A stretch of 64,000 nt of DNA from Nicotiana tabacum (GCF_000715075.1 NC_134100.1:30672042-30736041), one strand, 5' to 3'. Shown: positions 13,221 through 25,500, numbered from the stretch's first letter. Program-made: numbers and translations. The notes: a model not told the origin generated them from the sequence alone.

Positions 13221-15045
13221 GGGTCCCTTTCTATGGGCAAAAGGGTGAATCAAATTCTTTTTGGCCCATCCTGGCAACCTAGTTTTCTCTTGAACAGATA
13301 TTTTATTCTTTTGACTAGCCTTTTCTTTTACATTACATTCATTTTGTAGTGACCAATTTTACCATAATGTGTGCATATTTTGTTCTCAGGAAGTGTAAGG
13401 TACTTGCTTTTGGGATTTCACTTAGGAGAAGGGGTCCCGTAGCCAAGTCCTCTCTTATTGCTACTATGGTGATCTTGTAGCCATGAAAGTGCATCGGAGG
13501 ACATGTTCCATTTACAAGTTCTGTCTAGTTTGTGCTTGACCTTGCTTAGATCCTCTTTTAGAAATCTTATCTTCTCATCTCTTTTGTATAACTCATCTTT
13601 CATTTTTTCCTAGGTTTTCTTCTAGAGTGAGTTGTGTGTGATCAACTTTCCTTTTACATGTTCCTAATTTCAATTTTAGATTTTCATATCTAAGCTTTGG
13701 GACAGTGGTGTCAAGTTCAAGAACCTGGTTCTTTAACTCAGCATTTTTACTATCACTTTTATTAGCCATACATTTCATATATTTGCACTTAGCTTTCAAG
13801 ATCACACATTCCTTAGACAATTGTTCATTTTCATTGTTTATGACCTCGGATTCATCAATGAAATCTAGAAGTAACTCAGATAGCCTTTCTTTAGACAAAA
13901 ACGTAATCTTGTCTTTGAAATGAATTATGCTAACCTCAGATTCCTCATCGGATTCTCCAATTTCCATATGTGCTTGTTCATCTCCATCTTCATCCTCTGA
14001 GTCCTCATCTGAGCTTTCTCCCCAGGTAGCAACCATAGCCTTTTTTGATCCTTTGTTCTTCTTGGGATGAACCTATTCCTTCTTCCCGTTTCTTCGTTCA
14101 ACTCTTTCCTTCTTCCATTCAATTATCCACTGAAGACAAATTTTGATGTGGTGATTAGTCTTCCCACACTTGTAGCAGCCCTCATTGGTCTGTTTTTTAG
14201 GAACCCTTGGTTTGTTGTAGCTTGCATCTCTTGAGGAACCCTTTCCTCTCATTAGATACTTTTTGAAGTCCTTTGTGATCATAGTCGTTTCATCCTCTTC
14301 TAGATCAGCACCTTCAATGATTCTGAGTGCTAGGCTCCTTTCCTTCTTGGGGTCATCCATCTTCATGGTTTGCCTTCTAAGTTCATAGGCAGTGAGATTT
14401 CCAATTAGCTCATCAAACTCAAGAGTGGCAATGATCTTTGATTCCTGAATTGCAGTGATTTTGTTTTCCCAAGTGACTGGCAGAACCTTTGTCAAAAAAT
14501 TTTCAACTTTGTCTTCTTCAAGAATAACCCTTCCAAGAGACTTAAGTTCATTTGTTAGTGTGGTGAACCTTGTATACATTTCTTGGATGGTTTCGCCTTC
14601 CTTCATGTGGTAAAATTCTCATATTGAGAATACATCAGTGTTCCTCTAGACCTTTTCAGTTGAGATATTCCTTCGTAGTCCACTTGCAAAGTGTCCCAAA
14701 TTTCCTTAGTAGTTGTACAACTTTTAATTCTATTGTACTCGTCTAGACCAAGTCCACACACAAGCCATTTCTTGGCCTTAGCATTCTTTTCCTATTTTCT
14801 CAAGTCCCCAGCATTGCAGGCAGCTCTTGCTTTTGGCACATCTACTCCTTCAGTATTCTTCTTCATGGTAGTCAGGGGACCATCAGTGACAATGTCTCAT
14901 AGCTCATAGTCTTCTCCGATGATGTGGTCTCTCATCCTATTTTTCCACCAAGAGTAGTACTGGCCAATAAAGAGTGGAGGCCTAGAAGTAAATTGCCTTT
15001 CCCAGTTTCCAGGTGGTGCACTCCTCTTGATCTGTTCATAAGGTG
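13221..15045 (-). pseudogene. Sirevirus gag, broken
   Basis: The first part (about 15045-14607) shows the N-terminal pattern GNWERQF...PPLFIGQYYSWWKNRMRD, interrupted by stops, and a KEIWDTLQVDYEG segment typical of the UBN2 family of Copia gag. A frame change leads to 14606-14073 (177 codons), whose intact zinc knuckle CYKCGKTNHHIKIC fits CX2CX4HX4C. After one stop an acidic, helical part follows (14036-13593), then a short frame-shifted piece (13603-13418). A second knuckle (about 13390-13350) has lost two cysteines (CTHYGKIGHYKMNV). Two gag knuckles are usual in Sireviruses. The structural protein that packages element RNA cannot be produced intact from this copy. Confidence 0.8.
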
Positions 15046-15067
15046 CTAGCCTCTTCAAGGATAACCC

Positions 15068-15080
15068 GCTCTGATCCCAA
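15068..15080 (-). other. Primer-binding site of the Sirevirus
   Basis: On the minus strand TTGGGATCAGAGC follows the 5' LTR by one base. It is one base off TTGGTATCAGAGC, the usual site complementary to the initiator methionine tRNA 3' end, as seen unchanged at 22551 and 32752. Confidence 0.75.
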
Positions 15081-15081
15081 T

Positions 15082-15999
15082 TTATGTTTTAACTTCAATA
15101 CCACACACGGGGGGGAGGGGTGATTTATATGGTGTCCAATTTTTTACTTAAACTGATTATGGAAGGACCAGGTTCTTCTAAGTGTTCCTTAACCTACTAT
15201 TGCAGAAATAGTAAATGTGAAAAGTAAAGAACATAAGTATTTTACGTGAAAAACACCTGAATCAAAAGGTAAAAAACAATGACCTACTTTCTAGTAGGAT
15301 TTTTCCAAACTCTCCACTAAAATAACTGAGCCAAAAACTGCATTTACAAAATACTTTTGTAACCCTAGGATTAACTCTAATCCCGTTGTGGCAAACAACC
15401 TCTAACTGTTGCCACAACTTCAAGTTAACTCTAACTTGAATACTCTGAGTACCTATTATAATTGCCTCTAGATAAAGCTAAAAGGTACAATATGAAAACA
15501 CCTACTACAATTGAACTAGAATAAAAGACAGACACTTGGAATTGGTTCTTCTATCTGGTTCATTTAGCTTCAGGTTTACACATTTGAATCACACACGAAC
15601 TGCTTGCAAAATTGCTTTGCTCTCAATTCACGTTTAACTTCTGTTTATGTGCGTACCTATAAAATGAGAACATTCTACCATATATAGAGTTAATAGATGA
15701 AGAAATAACTAGAGTTCTAATGCTACTCTTCTTTGGTGGGAGAGTTCTAGTTGATCTCAACTTTTAACTCCTTCCCTATCTTGGATAATGTTCTCTTTGA
15801 GTAAGGAGTCCCTCTCCTTATCAATTATGCAACCTTTTTGATCAGGAAATATATCAAATATACCAAGTTAAGTTTATCTCTTTCACGTGCATCCCACATG
15901 CTTGAGTCTGCCCCGTTTTTATGTACCTGAGGGATGGACCTGGTTCATGCCTGAGCTTCCTTTGTCAATCTTCAAAACTAACTTTCACTTAGGCCAACA
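15082..15999 (-). repeat. 5' LTR of the Sirevirus element
   Basis: This is the partner of 5955-6846. It is about 26 bases longer, partly through a segment near 15815-15865 that differs from the 3' copy at the place of its TATA-like sequence. Both copies share the LTR ends, the CTAGTAGG block and the TATATA-like string (here near 15680). Confidence 0.88.
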
Positions 16000-16055
16000 A
16001 TTGTCTTTTGTTATTGTCGTTATAACATTGTTTGAGTAAATTTCGCATTATTCAG
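16000..16055 (+). repeat. Tail of the old Copia 3' LTR with right ATTGT copy
   Basis: The bases after the Sirevirus begin with the duplicated ATTGT and continue in the T-rich style of the interrupted LTR. Its end is probably at the CA near 16054, but no partner LTR is present to fix it. Confidence 0.45.
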
Positions 16056-16812
16056 GTGCCTGGACCTACCATTGATTAACTTATAGAGAAAATACAGTAC
16101 CTTGAAGTTGTCGATTATTTCAAAGTGCAAAACTTTGGAAGGCAATGGTGTTGACAATAGCTGAGGTGCGAGAATGTCAAGAAGCAACTTGTCTGTTTGG
16201 TGGTTAGTGACAAAATGCATAGTTTTTCATGTAGATAGTAATTCTGGTACTTTGTACACCTCGCTAGGTTCTTCTCCTATTTTCATTTCTTATCCTTTCA
16301 TCCATGTAGGCATGTTTTGATTGACGTGATTGTCAAGTGGGGATATGTGTTTTTAGCCCAAAAGTATTGATAAATTTTGATTTTGTCCTCACAATATTTG
16401 ATCAAGTGCCTTTAACCATCAATTAAATAAAATGTGCACTTTTGATCCTCTTACTTGTGTATTTTTACAAATTTAACGAACTATCAACTATTAAATCATT
16501 TAATTTCCCATGTCTTATGTTGAATTGTGTAATTATTCTATATTTAAGGGTACCATAGTTCTAAATATAATCCCTTGCATATTTCCTATGTAAGTAACAA
16601 AATACACACTATCTTTTTATTTTGTCAATTCAAGGTTAAATATGCTTAACGAAATATCACAAAGATCATAATCAAAATTTTAAATAATTGAGGGATCAGA
16701 AGTGCAATTGTCTAGGATTTAAATTTTCAGAATTTATGGCTAATTGATTATTTTGGCCCTCTACTTTCAATATAAATATCTTGCAATAATTGGGGATTGT
16801 CACCTGAAAAAA
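16056..16812. other. Upstream region of the methylesterase gene
   Basis: This is AT-rich non-coding sequence. It holds an imperfect inverted pair: GCACTTTTGATCCTC near 16437 and GAGGGATCAGAAGTGC near 16691. This may be the remains of a small inverted-repeat element in the promoter. No coding frame is supported. Confidence 0.4.
16771..16778 (+). promoter_or_regulatory. Candidate TATA box of the methylesterase gene
   Basis: TATAAATA lies 42 bases before the chosen start codon. A TATA box acts about 30 bases before the transcript start, which would leave a very short leader of about ten bases. That is possible but unusual, so the true promoter may be further upstream. Confidence 0.35.
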
Positions 16813-18630
16813 ATGGAAAAGGGCAAGAATCATCACTTTGTGCTAGTTCATGGAGCTTGTCACGGTGCATGGTGTTGGTATAAAGTGGTGACAATTCTTA
16901 GAGCCGAAGGTCACAAAGTTAGTGTTCCTGACATGGCTGCTTCTGGAATTCATCCAAAACATACTGAAGAGCTCAATTCCATGGCTGAGTACAACGAGCC
17001 TTTGATGGAATTCATGGCTAATGTATCACAAGAAGAAAGAGTTGTCTTAGTAGGTCACAGTATGGGTGGCATCAACATTTCTCTTGCCATGGAAATGTTC
17101 CCTCAGAAGATTTGTGTTGCTGTTTTTGTCACTGCTTTCATGCCTGGTCCTGACCTCAATATTGTTGCCATTAGCCAACAGGTTTTGATAACGAATTTTC
17201 CTTCTATACATTTGACAGTTTATGCTATCAATGAATTTAACCTGTTATAATAGATAGCTTACTTTATTTATTTTATTATTTTACGTTATTAATATTTTTT
17301 TGTAGAGTTATATATAATTATTTTTATGTGATTCAACCAATTATAGCAGATAACCTATCTAATGTTTTAGGTTAGTAATATATAATCCATTCTTTATAGA
17401 CAATTATATGTAGCACTAACAAAGTGTAGAATTATTAGTGTCGTTACACTATCAGTCCCATATAAAATAATCACTATGAATGTGCACAGAAAGTAAATTA
17501 TTAACCTGAAAAAATAAAGTAGTTTATGTATAGTACACAACAACATATTGATGCTATCACTATGTATGAGTTATATTCTTGTTCAATTGGTCCGAACGGA
17601 GTCCCTTTGTATTTCTGCATTACCTGTAGGTAGCATGTACTACTATTATCTTGCTGATACAAAGTTATAATCAAGAATTATTTTTGTTTGCAAATTGCCA
17701 GTATAATCAACAAGTGGAATCACATATGGATACTGAATTTGTGTACAACAATGGACAGGAGAAAGGTCCAACCTCCCTCCTCTTTGGCCCTGAAGTTTTA
17801 GCAACCAACTTTTATCAATTGTCCCCTTCTGAGGTGAGTATATATCAAATATAGACTGATTTTTCCTAATTTTCACAATTTTTAATTTCAATTTTACATA
17901 TGATCATCAAATGTTACCCAATACCCACTATAACAATAATGAAAACAAACTATCTTTTGTTGTATTAGACTAAATTTTAGTCGTCACTTTTTTTTATCAC
18001 ATTAAATAAGAGCACTATATGTGAACTTTTCAGAAAATACAAATGACCGAAATGTCAAATTCTGATTTTGAGTAACTATTTTTTCTTGGTGGACTTTTTT
18101 TGTGCAGTTGTATAGCCAAAAAAATTGACCTTTTGACATTGTTTCTGAGCCAGAGAATTGATATTGTGATCATTGTATTTATTTTCTGAACACATCACAC
18201 CATGTTCAGCTACTTTAATACAACATAGAATAATTTAGTAATTTTACTGTTACGGTGAATAAAATAATTCTATGACTTTCTGTTATAGCGAACTTAACCT
18301 TTTTCTTGGTTACTGGACACTATTGATGATGAATTGAAACAGGATTTGACTCTTGCAACTTATTTGGTGAGACCAGTACCATTGTTTGGCGAGTCAAGCT
18401 TACTGAAGGATTCCACATACACAAATGAGAAATATGGTTCGGTTCGTCGTGTTTACGTTGTGTGCGACAAAGATAACGTGCTTAAGGAAGAACAAATACA
18501 GAGGTGGTTGATCAAGAATAATCCACCAGATGATGTCGAGTTGATTCATGATGCAGATCACATGGTGATGTTCTCCAAATCTCGGGAGTTATGTTCTTGT
18601 CTGCTTATGATTTCACAAAAATATCATTGA
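16813..18630 (+). CDS. Methylesterase, SABP2-like, three exons
   Basis: The product is an alpha/beta-hydrolase of the plant MES family, cytosolic enzymes that remove methyl groups from methyl salicylate, methyl jasmonate or methyl-IAA. The exons are 16813-17181, 17702-17833 and 18343-18630. All introns are GT...AG and in phase 0, giving 262 codons, close to the usual 260. FVLVHGACHGAWCWYK forms the oxyanion-side start. VGHSMGG carries the nucleophile Ser83, DKD the acid Asp211 and DADHM the base His240, spaced as in tobacco SABP2. The start ATG is chosen because MEKGKNHHFVLVHG matches the family N-terminus; an in-frame ATG at 16744 would add 23 residues without family support. No signal peptide is seen. 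Substrate is not decidable from sequence; the family and Solanaceae context make methyl salicylate plausible. No stop or frameshift is visible. Confidence 0.88.
17182..17701 (+). other. Intron 1 of the methylesterase gene
   Basis: It runs from CAG|GTTTTG to TTGCCAG|TAT, is AT-rich and 520 bases long. The position after the codons for ISQQ matches the known first intron position of MES genes. Reading through it ends at a stop at 17248-17250. Confidence 0.8.
17834..18342 (+). other. Intron 2 of the methylesterase gene
   Basis: It runs from GAG|GTGAGT to AAACAG|GAT, is 509 bases and AT-rich. It is phase 0, so exon 3 resumes with DLTLATYLVRP, which aligns with the family. Confidence 0.8.
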
Positions 18631-19544
18631 GTTTCTTACCTTGCTACTATTAGACGGGAAACTATATAAAAAAAGAAGAGATTGTCCTTTCTTTTTTTCA
18701 AGGCATGTAACTTTTTATGTATGTCTTGTGGTCGAAAAATGCACAATCAGCTATTTAACTATTTTCTTTGTCTCAAGTTATATAATATTTTTTTCTTTTT
18801 AGTTTATCTCAAAATAATATTTTTTATATTTAAAAATAAATGAACTTTAAATTTCTCAATTTATCCTTTATAAGATGATTGAAACTCTTTCGTTTCATAG
18901 AAGTGAATTCTTATTCTTACGAATCAAATAGCATTTCTTATTGATTTGTCCCCTGGACTGGACCTATTCGGATTCTGAATTATTGGTCACTACGCTGTTC
19001 CCAAGGACTAGCAAAATCGAAATAGCGAAATTCTTCGACCATCTTAATGGGTTCAAAAACCACAAGTTTCTCTGGATCATCATAGCGTACTTACACATAT
19101 TCACTCAACATGACTTGTTTTGAATCACATATTTTAAAAATTCTTTTTTCTATTTTAGATTCTTATCCAGTCAAACATCTTCATATAGATGAGATGAATA
19201 TACAGTAATTCATCATAGAATGATAAAAATGCATCTAACAGACGTACCATATTTAAGTAATTTGGTGTAAACGTATGAGGTGTAAGTAAAATTATTTTTC
19301 CCATAAGCTATTGTATTGTACAAGAAAGGACAAGATAAGAAAACATCTCAATAATTTTGGAGTTTTAAAAGCGTTAGGTTGGATCAGTAAATTGTAATGA
19401 ATGGGGTGACATGGGGAGATATTTTAATTTTGTTCAGTTGGAAATTTTTCATTTTTGAGTTAAAAATTAGGCCAAAAATTTTTAAATGTAGCCAGCCACG
19501 GACGAAGACATCAAATGACATTTGCAGAGAAGTAGAGGCGAGTT
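18631..19544. other. Intergenic region after the methylesterase gene
   Basis: This is the 3' flank of the gene, AT-rich up to about 18900, then mixed. A 60-codon open frame at 18941-19123 is not recognised and sits in sequence slightly richer in C and G than its surroundings. I cannot assign it. It ends at the LTR start at 19545. Confidence 0.45.
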
Positions 19545-22500
19545 TGTAACAATCCAATCGGTCGTTTTGAGTATTTACACTTCACTCGATAGTTTGGGGG
19601 CAGGAGTAGCTCCATTTGATGTATTAGGAATTGTGTGTAAAATTTGAGTTCATTCCGAGTTGATTTGACATGTTTCAGCCCGAGTTTTTAGAAGTCGAAT
19701 GTTCGAAAGTTCATTAAATTTGATTTGAGGTGCGTTTCATCGTATCAATGTTGTTATGCGTGATTTGAGGCCTCAAGTAAGTCCGTGTTATGTTATAAGA
19801 CTTGTTGATATATCCGTACGGGGTCTCGAGGGGATCGGGTGAGTTTCAGATAGGTTTGGGTTGTATTGCGCTCGTTTTTCTTATGTTTCGATGTCGTTTC
19901 TTCAAGCATAAATGGTCCCATATTGAACAAATGAGCTCCGATTTCTGTTTTGATTGAAACATTAGATCCGTATGGTAATTACGGATCTATAGAAAAAAGA
20001 ATTGTCGAATTTGGACATCGGATGAGGATTTTATAGTCATGTTAGTAAGAATTGAGTTGCTACATTTTTTTTCAGATTAATTACGAAATTGCCACTGACT
20101 TCGTATTTAAAATTTGCACTATTTCCAAATATTCAAACCAACATATCTCCTTCGTTATAAAGTCAGATGGAGTGATTCAAAAGCCTATCTTGACTGAAAT
20201 TTCAAAAGGAATCCATTGGAGGCATCAAAAGTCAGTGTTGGGATCGTTTGGCATCCAAAACGAAGCAGAACAGCTGGACAAAAATACTTAATATCGAATG
20301 TTTATTCATTTGGTCATATTTTGAGTTGAAGAGCTCGGATTTGGACAACCTTTGGAGGCAATTTTCACCGCATGGATTGGAGTAAGTGTTCTATACTAAA
20401 TTTTGGTTATATTTCATGAATCCATCTTCGTTTTTGGCATTTGATGATGATCTCAAAGTGAAATTTGGGGGGTTTTGTCTAAAATTTATGAAATTTTGAG
20501 TTTTGAACATCGATTCAGAGTCAGATTTAAGCGAACTAGTATGATTGAACTCGTAATTGAATGGTTTGTCGGATTTTGTGAGTTTTATGTGCTTCCGAGG
20601 CATGGGCACGGGTTTGACTTTTTGGTCGATTTTGGGATTTTGATTAAAGATTCGACCTTTATCGATTGAGTTTGTTTGCTTTGGAATTATTTGATGTATT
20701 TGAGTTACTTTTGGCTTGTTTCGAGCCATTCGGGGGTCGTTACGTGCGTGATGGCATTTTTGGAGCATCGTTTGGCTTGCTGGGTTTTGGATTTGGCTTG
20801 TTCGAGGTATATAACACTTCTAAACTTGGTGCTGAAGGTATAAAACCCTGAATTACGTGTTATGTGTTTTGGCGTTGAGGTGAGGCACATGCTAGGTGAC
20901 AGGCGTATGGGCGTACATCGTGTGAATCGTGACTTCCGTTATTCCTGTGATACTGTGTAGTTAACTGATCTTGTCTGTAGCCATGAAATCTCTACATTCT
21001 AGAGCTATTGAGCTATGACCTATGTTAGAAACCATATCTAGACTACATGCTTATTCTGTTGGGACACATTGAGTTGTAATTGATGTTTAATTATTTGTTT
21101 GAATTGCAATTTCATACTCAATCATGTTCATTCATTTCATATCATATCTCAGTCTCTATTGTTATTTATTGACACATCATATTATCAGTTTGGGCTAGTT
21201 TCATGGCATTGTGAGCCCGAGAGACTGGAGAGATTGATGACTGAGTGAGGCCAAGGACCTGATCAGTGAGTGATATATGTATATCTGTAGATCGGGTTGC
21301 ACGCCGCAACGAGCCTTATGGCTGTATATATGTCGATCGGGTTGCATGCCGCAACGAGTATAATTGATTTATGACATGATTGGCTTATGATAAAGCTTGG
21401 GTTGTAGGAGCCCCTCCGGAGTCTGCACACACCCCCAATGAGCACGGTTGATTATATTAAGGGATAGATCTTCCCTGGACATGGATCTTGTCCGAAGCAT
21501 TTATATACTTAGAGATGGATCTTCTCCATGGGGCCGGATTGGCCTTCCTCGGTACTGAGTGTCAGTTGCTATGTATATATTCAGGATGGATCTTCTGTGG
21601 GCTGGATTGGCCATATACCGTACTGAGTGACTGAGCATGTCGAGTGATTGATCATGATGAGTGGAAAGTGTGAGACAGAGATATTGGGAACTCTAACAGT
21701 GTGAGTACATGAATTCATCTCTGAGGTACATTGCATTGACATGCACACATGACATACATGCATAGAGATGCATTTTCCTTATGTTGTACGGTATCATGTC
21801 ATTCATGACTTCTCACACATATTGACATATAGACATAGAGATGTATTTTACTCTTGCTATCTGGAAAAATGGAACATCTTACTTATTATTGAAAGGATTT
21901 TTGGGCAAAATCACAGTTTTCAAAGTTACTCATATTTTTGGCTATTTCGGAAAGAGATTTGGGTTTTCACTGATATACTTGAAAAAACAGGCCTATTTCC
22001 TGGAACTGTGAACGTGTTGAGCATTTTATCTCTGAGTTACTTCATTTATTACTTTTATTATGTTGTTATGAACTGTTGTTGGCTATTGGTGTTGGACTCC
22101 GACCTTGGTTTCAGCTCATCACTACTTTCAACCTAAGGTTAGGTTTGTTACTTATTGAGTACATGGGGTCGGTTGTACTCATACTACACTTATTCACCTT
22201 GCGTGCAGATGTTGGCTGCTGATGTTGCTGTGTTTGACAGGAGCTAGAATTGAAGATGTACCCGCGTTCCAATTGTAGCTGCCTCTTGTTCATAGTAGCC
22301 TTAGATATAAAATCTATTTATATACATTTTGAACAGATGATTTATTTGTTTCGTACTAGCTTTATAAATTCTAATCTTAGAAGCTCATGAATTGTACTAC
22401 CAGTCCTTGGGAAATGTATATGATTTAGATATTTTCTTTTACTTAAATTGTCTTATTAAATTTCATTGGAATTGGATAATTTTTAGTTATCTTACCTAGC

Positions 22501-22548
22501 AGGTTGGGTTAGGTGCCATCACGACTAGTTGGATTTTGGGTCCTGACA
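19545..22548 (+). repeat. 5' LTR of the LARD-like element
   Basis: This is a complete LTR of 3004 bases, TGTAACAATCC ... TCCTGACA. A candidate TATA box TATAAAAC is at 20839-20846, with the same string in the other LTR at 28413. Blocks with repeated GATCGGGTTGCAYGCCGCAACGAG (21291-21358), GGATCTTC and GAGCCCGAGAGACT motifs follow it. Confidence 0.88.
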
Positions 22549-22550
22549 AG

Positions 22551-22563
22551 TTGGTATCAGAGC
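22551..22563 (+). other. Primer-binding site, initiator Met tRNA type
   Basis: TTGGTATCAGAGC follows the LTR after two bases. It is the standard plant LTR primer site complementary to the 3' end of initiator methionine tRNA. Confidence 0.9.
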
Positions 22564-25500
22564 TCTAGGTTCATAGGTTCTACAAGTCATGAACAAGTGT
22601 CTAGTAGAGTCTTGTGGATAAGTATGATGACGTCCATACCTATCTTCGAGAGGCTACAGGACATTTAGGATATACTTCCCATCTTTCTTTCCTTATCGTG
22701 CGACATTGATTCAGCTTGAAGTGTAACTCTTTGAATTTGTTCTACATATTTATATGTACATATGAGCGCTCGGTATTGGCTAGGCATAGACGGCTTGTGA
22801 TTCCATGGATGAGGTGCGAGATATGCTTTTGGTGTGCGGATGATGGGCTAGTCTGAAGGACTTGAGGCCGAGTTTTGACTGTAGCTTGAGCACGGAGATT
22901 TCGGTTGTGTGAGCACATGCTTTGGACTTATATGTTTGGTAATGTCCCTATGAGTGGAATTTGTGGCTCGGTGAGTGGTTGGATGGCTATATGGTGAGTA
23001 TAAGGTGACTGGAGGAAGTGTTCAAATTGATTAAATGTGACGAGAAGAGTTTGCTTGAGATATAAGAAGGACTATTGGGTGCTTGATTTCTTTCTTGATT
23101 TGACGTATTGGCTCGAGTTATGGATGTTTGAAGGATCTTTCATGTTGTTTAATTGTGGAATGGAGTAGATTTTTATGTCGTGTTATGAGTTCAGACTCAG
23201 GAAGATTAAGTAATGGCATAGTAGTTGTGGCAGTGGAAGGGTATAGAGAGATGTGAGTTTGAGGCAAAACATGTGGTTTGTCTCCTACGGGGTGTCCTTA
23301 GGTTGCATGATCCCTATGTTGTTTTTATCGAGAGTTCTCCTTTACCAGTAAATTATATATGTTGCAATTTGAGTTTGGACTGCTTGTGGAAGTTGGCTTA
23401 ACTATTATAAGGGTGAATGCGAGATTTGTAGATAATTTGAACTATTAGATAGTTTGTGTTACATGAGCTTATGAAGGATTTAGTTGAATTTCACTACAGT
23501 AATAGGGTATGTTTATTGTAAGTTATCAGATGTTTTATTCCATGGCTTTGAGCCAAATAAGGGAGTCTACTATCGACGAGTTGATTGCACGATTATGTGT
23601 TGTATCTGTTTCGGTTCGAAAATGACTCGAGTAAGGGAATTTATGGATACGAGTTGTCTTACCCTCTATGGGTATATGGGAATCATGGAATGATTGAGTG
23701 TTTATTCGTGAAGGATGTAGTGTGCATGGAGTAGGAATTTGCTTGGTTGCGTTAAGGTGAGGTTACTTATTTGGGTATTGTCGTGCTAATAGGGCATAGG
23801 TCGTTTGTCTTGTTTAGGCGGTGCTATTGAGATTTGAGTAGAGCATGAGAATCTTGAGAAGGTTCTAATGGGTTCACGATTTATATGTATCAACTGAGAG
23901 TTGTCAAGATTTGTATATGGGTAGAACTTGAGCTTTACATTGGATGGTGTTGGGACTCGCAAAATTTCTATATCATTGTGGATTATACACTTCAATATCA
24001 AGGAGGTGAAGGAAAACAGTTTTAGATTCACATAAGGTCACTTGAGTATGGGTGTATCGATTGTGGTGCTTTGGGGTGCTTAAGAGAGAATTCACCGGCT
24101 TATGGGCTTTATGGCGGTGTGATTTTATTCTAGGATCTCGTTGGGTGAGTTTTGGTTAAGTATCGTGGTGTTCTGGCAAGGAGAAGTGTTACCTTGAGGG
24201 TAATTTGGAAGGAACTCGAAGGAATAGGACAGTTTAGTAGTAGGTTGGATCAGCACGGTAATGGGTGTGATCGATTCTTTGGGTACTTATGATGTGGTGA
24301 GTCCCTACAGGTGTTTCATGGCAATGCTCTTGGGTTTTGGCAACCCGCGTGGCTTGGTGGAGTTAGAGAGATTCAGTTCTCATGATTCGGTTATGTGCAA
24401 ATGGATTTCCAAAGAGTTCTCGATGATTTCTATCACGATTAGAGGAACATGTTGAGTATTGTGATTTCCTACTGGATGGGATCAAATGGAGGTTTCCATC
24501 TTACCGGATATGTAATCTATTTGTAACTTAGAGTTGATTATGAGATTCTCGTATTTTTCATATGATGGCATGATAGATACGGTGTGTTGTGTGGGATTAA
24601 TGTTTTGCGTGCGCAAGTCACAGTTTAGTTTGAAGGGAAAGTCATGAATTCTTAGGCAACATGGACGATTTCAGAAGGCAATGGTATTACTACTTGTTAT
24701 TGCCGGAGAAAGGTGCGTATTTCAGAAGGCACATTGTGTTTTGACTTGCGGATGCTTCATTGCTATTGTAGTACCTGCTCGGTTGATCGACTACTGATAT
24801 GCAGATTTTTGCTATATGGAAAGGGAGAACTATAGAAGTATTTCCTCATGGGATGATCGTGTTTGAGAGATGTGTTAGAAATTCGAGCATTGGATTTAGG
24901 ATCAAATATGGTGATTCATGTGTTCTATGGATTTGGGGACTGGGAGTTCTTAAAAGCAGGTTGTTTCGTGGTTGTGGATTGTGAAGATGTGGCCAAAGCT
25001 AGCCAGATGATAGTATGTGTTATGGTTAGGTTGTTGTGGACTTTTGGAGGGCTATTTGTCCATTCGGGGATAGCCAAGGTTGATTTGGGGGCCCATTGGT
25101 AGGACGAATGAGGATGTGTATTCTATACCGGGTTGGATTTGTTGACTCCGAATTGCTATTATTGAGGAATGTGCTATTCGGTTAGAATTGATTTTATTTG
25201 TATCGGATATGTTCTATATGTTACTTTTCCATGCTACGAAGGGTTGTGATTCGTTAGTTATATGCACACATGGTGCAGTTCTATTTGGGAATTCGGGAGA
25301 GATGGTGATTGGGATGTGGAATGGTTGATTGCGCCTTAGTTATGGTCTTTTTAGATTGTGGTATATTGTGTTAATTGCTTCTCTGTAGTTATGGTCATGC
25401 ACCTTGGGTACTTGATGTCAAATTGCACGTAGTTGTTGATTTTGAGCATTATGACTTGAGGTATTTCATATGGACCAGTGTTTGGATAGGGTCATGCATT

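Larger units (their letters stand above)
5955..15999 (-). mobile_element. Complete Sirevirus-type Copia retrotransposon
   Basis: The element is about 10 kb with two LTRs of about 0.9 kb and a matching 5-bp duplication, and lies on the minus strand. Reading right to left it has 5' LTR, primer site, gag with zinc knuckle, protease, integrase, YVDD reverse transcriptase, RNase H, about 600 bases of spacer, then an envelope-like reading region and the 3' LTR. An extra region downstream of pol with coiled coil and hydrophobic end is known from the SIRE1/Sirevirus branch of Copia, which supports the lineage call. All reading frames carry stops and frameshifts, and the LTRs differ at several positions per hundred, so the copy is old and inactive. 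It sits inside the 3' LTR of the older Copia relic. Confidence 0.9.

Noticed and set aside
16744..16812. Upstream in-frame ATG as the methylesterase start
   Set aside because: The 23 extra residues have no counterpart in the family, and they overlap the TATA-like box.
17182..17250. Continuation of methylesterase exon 1 to the stop at 17250
   Set aside because: This is intron read-through; the family sequence resumes at 17702 after a proper acceptor site.
20391..20890. Overlapping open frames on both strands in the LARD 5' LTR
   Set aside because: They fall in the LTR near the TATA-like box, are not kept open in the 3' LTR (28008-28307 is a different, shortened version), and show no domain.
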